The position numbers and the translations under genes were made by a program. A stretch of 64,000 nt of DNA from Rubrivivax sp. A210 (GTDB lineage: Bacteria > Pseudomonadota > Gammaproteobacteria > Burkholderiales > Burkholderiaceae_C). The DNA lies in the NCBI RefSeq assembly GCF_904426505.1, contig NZ_CAJGBN010000007.1:1-64000 (forward strand), given 5' to 3'. The notes beneath the pieces were generated by a model that was not told the DNA's origin, did no database searches, and saw only the letters and a program-made list of their open reading frames with translations. This document shows, piece by piece, positions 61,004 through 64,000 of the stretch; the first letter of the stretch is position 1, and each line of letters begins with the position of its first letter.

Positions 61004-61612
61004 GTGAGCCGATTTCTCAAACTGCTGGCGCTGCAGCGCTGGGACGACCATCGCTACTACCACCAGAGCCGCATCAACCAGTCGCTGCACTTCATCAGCG
61101 CGGTGAGTTTCCTGTGCGCCTATGTCGTGCTGTTCTTCGATCCCGCGCTGGCGGCGCTGATCGCCTGGCTGGTGTCCATGACCACGCGCCAGGCCGGGCA
61201 CTTCTTTTTCGAGCCGCGCGGCTACGACCATGTCAACCAGGCCAGCGACGAGCACAAGGAAGCCATCAAGGTGGGCTACAACCTGCGCCGCAAGATCGTG
61301 CTGCTGAGCGTGTGGGCGCTGCTGCCGCTGCTGCTGTGGCTGCTGCCGGACATGGGGGGGCTGATCGTGCCGGCCGTGGGCGTGCAGGCCTGGTTGCACG
61401 ATGTCGGCATGGCCTGGCTGGCGCTGGGCGTGGGTGGCGTGCTGCTGCGCACCGTGCATCTGTTCTTCATGCAGGGCGTGCTGGCCGGGCTGGCCTGGGC
61501 CACCAAGATCCTGACCGACCCGTTCCACGACATCATGCTGTACTGGCGCGCGCCGCTGCACCTGCTGCGCGGCGAACTGCTGGACCCGATGCATCACGTC
61601 CGGGGCCACTGA
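61004..61612 (+). CDS. Mpo1/DUF962-like membrane protein, paralog 2
   Basis: A 202-aa protein closely similar over its whole length to the product of 22922-23539. It shares DDHRYYHQ, INQSLHFISAVSF, RQAGHFFFEPRGYDHVNQAS, DEHKEAIKVGYNLRRK, HDVGMAWLALG, LLRTVHLFF, GLAWATKI and TDPFHDIMLYW. About six in ten residues look identical by eye. The GTG start at 61004 follows AAGGA and has the same 13-residue leader as the paralog. Conserved His residues in two loops fit metal binding. It sits between a GT4 glycolipid transferase and a class III aminotransferase. Confidence 0.72.
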   Translation: MSRFLKLLALQRWDDHRYYHQSRINQSLHFISAVSFLCAYVVLFFDPALAALIAWLVSMTTRQAGHFFFEPRGYDHVNQASDEHKEAIKVGYNLRRKIVLLSVWALLPLLLWLLPDMGGLIVPAVGVQAWLHDVGMAWLALGVGGVLLRTVHLFFMQGVLAGLAWATKILTDPFHDIMLYWRAPLHLLRGELLDPMHHVRGH

Positions 61613-61622
61613 AACGCCGTTT

Positions 61623-61670
61623 GCGGGGGGCAGCAAGCCCCCGCTTCCGGAGCCGGCTGGCCGGCTCCGG
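61623..61670. terminator. Two tandem hairpins between convergent genes
   Basis: The first stem is GCGGGGG (61623-61629) with CCCCCGC (61638-61644). The second is an 11-bp perfect stem, CCGGAGCCGGC (61647-61657) and GCCGGCTCCGG (61660-61670), with a 2-base loop. They lie in the 66-bp gap between stops at 61612 and 61679. No T-tract. Confidence 0.65.
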
Positions 61671-61678
61671 GCCCTGGC

Positions 61679-63328
61679 TCAGAAGCGTGCGCGCAGCAGT
61701 TCGCGCAGCACGCCGCGGCGGATGGCCTTGTTGGTGAGCGCCGGCGCCTGCCACCACCAGCCGTCGGCCTGCATCGCGGCGGCGGCGGCCACGAAGCGGG
61801 CGCAGACCTCGTCGAAATCCTGCGCCGTGAAGTCCAGGCTGAAGATCAGCCGCCCCGTGCCCACCCAGCTCAGCGCCAGGCCCTGCTCGCGCAGGTAGAA
61901 CTGCAGCATCCAGTTGTAGCGCGAGGGCAGGGTGTAGGACACGGTCCAGATGGTCTGCAGGTTGGCCACCTGCACCGGCAGGCCGCGCTCGCGCAGCTGC
62001 AGGTTGAGCTGCTGGGCGCGGCGGTTCCAGGTGTCGTCCAGCCCGGCGTACAGCGCCTGCACCGGCGCGCTCTTCAGGCGTTCCAGAAACACCTGCATCG
62101 CGCCCATCACCCAGGGATGGGAGTTGAAGGTGCCGCGGGCGAAGCAGATGTCGGCCGGGCGTTCTTCGCGAAAGCGCTTCATCAGCGCGGCCTTGCCGCA
62201 GACCGCGCCCACCGGCAGCCCGCCGCCCAGGGTCTTGCCGTAGGTCACCATGTCGGCGCGCACGCCAAAGTACTGCTGCGCCCCGCCCGGAGCCAGGCGG
62301 AAGCCCATGAAGACCTCGTCGAAGATGAGCACGATGCCGCGCGCCGTACACACCTCGCGCAGCTGGCGCAGCCAGGCGGTGTAGGCCTCGCGGTCGAAAT
62401 GGGCGCTGCGGCCACTGTCGAGCAGCGAGCCGTCGCCCGGTGCCGCCTTGTTGGGGTGCAGGGCCTGCAGCGGGTTGACCAGCACGCAGGCGATGTCGTT
62501 GCGCTTGCGCAGCACGCGCAGCGTGTCCTCGTCCATCTCCTTGAGCGTGTAGGTGTTGGCCGGCGGCAGCGGGTTGCCGGGGCCGGGCTGCACGTCTTCC
62601 CACCAGCCGTGGTAAGCGCCCGAGAAGCGAACCAGGCATTTGCGCCGTGTGTGATAGCGCGCCAGGCGCACGGCCTGCATCACGGCCTCGGTGCCCGACA
62701 TGTGGAACGACACCTCGTCCAGCCCCGAGATGCGGCGCAACTCGGCCACGTTGAAGGCCAGCGCCGGGTGGTAGCTGCCGAGCACGGCGCCCAGGTCGGC
62801 CACGCGTGCGCCGCCCTCCTGGATGCAGGACTTGTAGAACTCGTGGCCGAAGACGTTGACGCCGTAGCAGCCGGTGAGATCGATGAAGCGCTGGCCGTCG
62901 AGATCGGTCACCGTCACGCCGTCGGTGCGCTGCACGAAGGCGCCGATGGCGATGTGCTGGCGCAGGTAGTGGCTGTACTGGAAGGGCACGCGGTAGGTGC
63001 TGGTGAATTGCAGGTCCGACAGCCCTTCGCGCACCTGCTTCGTCAGCGCCACCGATTGCGGATGGCGCGCCGACAGCGTTGCGGCCAGGCGCTGGAAGCC
63101 GGCACGGCGCTGCGCCTGCACCGCGGCCGGTGCGCTGTCGGAGGCGAAGAAGCGCTCCTCGTCATAGGCATAGCCCGGAATCAGGCCGGCCACGCGGCGT
63201 GCCATGCGCGAGTGCCCGGTGAGCGAAGGGTGCTTGGCCAGCGAAAGCTCCAGCCTGCGGCGCGCCAGCGGCAGGCCTGCCAGCAGCGCAGCGAGGGCCA
63301 GGACGGAGTAGCCGGTGGGTTCGATCAT
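61679..63328 (-). CDS. Class III aminotransferase (glutamate-1-semialdehyde aminomutase-like) with membrane-anchor N-terminus
   Basis: A 549-aa fold-type I PLP enzyme. A hydrophobic start (YSVLALAALLAGLPLA) suggests a membrane anchor, then a linker of about 100 residues. The catalytic domain has HMSGTEAVMQAVRLAR, AYHGWWED, LIFDEVFMGFR (Asp337) and PLP lysine Lys365 in DMVTYGKTLGGGLPVGAV. Typical class III enzymes have 430-450 aa, so the N-terminal extension is about 100 residues. ATG 63328 has GGAG upstream. It is divergent from phosphatidylserine decarboxylase and beside the Mpo1-like gene, so a lipid amine role is a reasonable guess. Confidence 0.85.
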   Translation of the reverse strand: MIEPTGYSVLALAALLAGLPLARRRLELSLAKHPSLTGHSRMARRVAGLIPGYAYDEERFFASDSAPAAVQAQRRAGFQRLAATLSARHPQSVALTKQVREGLSDLQFTSTYRVPFQYSHYLRQHIAIGAFVQRTDGVTVTDLDGQRFIDLTGCYGVNVFGHEFYKSCIQEGGARVADLGAVLGSYHPALAFNVAELRRISGLDEVSFHMSGTEAVMQAVRLARYHTRRKCLVRFSGAYHGWWEDVQPGPGNPLPPANTYTLKEMDEDTLRVLRKRNDIACVLVNPLQALHPNKAAPGDGSLLDSGRSAHFDREAYTAWLRQLREVCTARGIVLIFDEVFMGFRLAPGGAQQYFGVRADMVTYGKTLGGGLPVGAVCGKAALMKRFREERPADICFARGTFNSHPWVMGAMQVFLERLKSAPVQALYAGLDDTWNRRAQQLNLQLRERGLPVQVANLQTIWTVSYTLPSRYNWMLQFYLREQGLALSWVGTGRLIFSLDFTAQDFDEVCARFVAAAAAMQADGWWWQAPALTNKAIRRGVLRELLRARF

Positions 63329-63481
63329 CGTGGGTGCTCCAGTGAGGATGGCGCTTTGTAGGGCCGCGCCTTGACGGCTTGATGAATCACCCGGCTGCCG
63401 CACCGTCACGAAAACGCCGCCCGCGGGTCACCGCGGCGTCATGCGACGACCACAGCATCGCGCCATTCAGCCCACGGCCGC

Positions 63482-64000
63482 ATGAGCAAACCCTCTATCC
63501 ACCCCGCCACCCACCCCGGCACCGACACACGGGCCGAGCCCGCAGCCCGGCACGATAGCAAGTCCGGCGCCTGGCTGCTGCTGCGCGAGGATCTCAACTT
63601 CCTCGTCACCAACCGCATTCCGCGCCAGGCGGCGACGCGCTTCATGGGCTGGTACAGCAAGCTGCGCAGCCCCTGGCTGTGCCGCGCCTCCATCGCCGTG
63701 TGGCGGCTGTTCACCGAGCTCGACCTCAGCGATGCCCGCAAGCAGCGCTTCGACAGCCTGCACGATTGCTTCACGCGCGAGCTGAAAGACGGCGCGCGCC
63801 AGGTCGACCCCGATGCGGCCGTGCTGGCCAGCCCCTGCGACGCCATCGTCGGCGCCTGCGGCACGGTGAAGGCGGGCCAGCTGTGGCAGGCCAAGGGCAT
63901 GGGCTACCGCATCGAAGACTTGTTCGGCCGCGCCGAGCGCGCCGCGCCCTTCGAGGGCGGCAGCTTCGTCACGCTGCGCCTGACCTCGGCCATGTACCAC
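63482..64000 (+). CDS. psd: Phosphatidylserine decarboxylase, 5' part, runs off the right edge
   Basis: An ATG at 63482 opens a frame of 173 codons with no stop before the window end. The product reads LREDLNFLVTNRIPRQAATRFMGWYS, SLHDCFTRELKDGARQVDPDAAVLASPCDAIVGACG and WQAKGMGYRIEDLFG, as in Psd proenzymes, which make phosphatidylethanolamine from phosphatidylserine. The self-cleaving LGST site lies beyond the edge. It is divergent from the class III aminotransferase with a 153-bp shared promoter region. That gap contains a hairpin, ACGCCGC (63414-63420) and GCGGCGT (63433-63439). Confidence 0.9.
   Translation, partial: MSKPSIHPATHPGTDTRAEPAARHDSKSGAWLLLREDLNFLVTNRIPRQAATRFMGWYSKLRSPWLCRASIAVWRLFTELDLSDARKQRFDSLHDCFTRELKDGARQVDPDAAVLASPCDAIVGACGTVKAGQLWQAKGMGYRIEDLFGRAERAAPFEGGSFVTLRLTSAMYH

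Noticed and set aside
63439..64000. Two overlapping minus-strand frames at the right edge.
   Set aside because: The plus strand encodes phosphatidylserine decarboxylase with recognisable motifs over the same bases.

Overview
The window is about 70% G+C by eye, with very long antisense ORF shadows and tightly packed, often overlapping genes. The gene content (Bug-family solute-binding protein, PEP-CTERM proteins, ArsJ-type arsenate operon, FixJ-like two-component pair, tartrate dehydrogenase, LplT, RIO kinase) points to a Burkholderiales betaproteobacterium of the Rubrivivax/Leptothrix/Roseateles kind. This placement is an inference from gene families, not from a marker gene. I see no rRNA, tRNA, CRISPR array, IS element or phage.

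Layout. (1) 1-17.1 kb, cell surface: the 3' part of a giant filamentous-haemagglutinin-like adhesin, an 11-bp tandem repeat, then a seven-gene exopolysaccharide operon (SLBB export protein, Wzz-type protein, flippase, glycosyltransferase, polymerase/ligase, glycosyltransferase, methyltransferase) joined by short overlaps. On the other strand follow a WecG/TagA-type transferase and a second methyltransferase, and then an EAL-CBS-GGDDF cyclic-di-GMP protein. (2) 17.1-23.5 kb, all minus: a lipid/phosphate-ester group with phospholipase C, Bug protein, phytase-like esterase, alpha/beta hydrolase and a membrane protein resembling Mpo1/DUF962. Its upstream region carries a striking palindrome. (3) 23.7-29.5 kb: an orphan membrane protein and a PpiC-HupE-DUF3604 cassette next to a PCu(A)C-like protein that has lost its copper ligands. 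(4) 29.6-39.6 kb: a 2OG-Fe(II) oxygenase overlapping a fused MFS/spermidine-synthase-like protein, an M14 peptidase with a hydrolase, an ExeM-like secreted nuclease with a PEP-CTERM protein, and YceI. (5) 39.7-43.9 kb: histidine kinase, FixJ-type regulator, secreted GlcG/HbpS heme-binding-like protein and periplasmic ankyrin protein, reminiscent of HbpS-SenS-SenR. (6) 44.0-47.9 kb: an arsenate/arsenite operon (GAPDH-ArsJ-ArsR, then ACR3). (7) 48.0-54.4 kb: small-molecule metabolism with tartrate dehydrogenase, class II aldolase, EamA transporter, thioredoxin-like protein, amidohydrolase, D-threonine-aldolase-like enzyme and RidA. (8) 54.5-64 kb: a PEP-CTERM protein, a VOC protein, DUF938 methyltransferase with RIO kinase, and a probable membrane-lipid neighbourhood with LplT, a GT4 transferase, the second Mpo1-like paralog, a membrane-anchored class III aminotransferase and the start of phosphatidylserine decarboxylase running off the right edge.

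The most interesting signals are the kinase-regulator-HbpS-ankyrin locus, the two Mpo1-like paralogs that each sit among lipid genes (one behind a palindromic operator), and the PpiC-HupE-DUF3604 cassette with its degenerate copper-chaperone neighbour.
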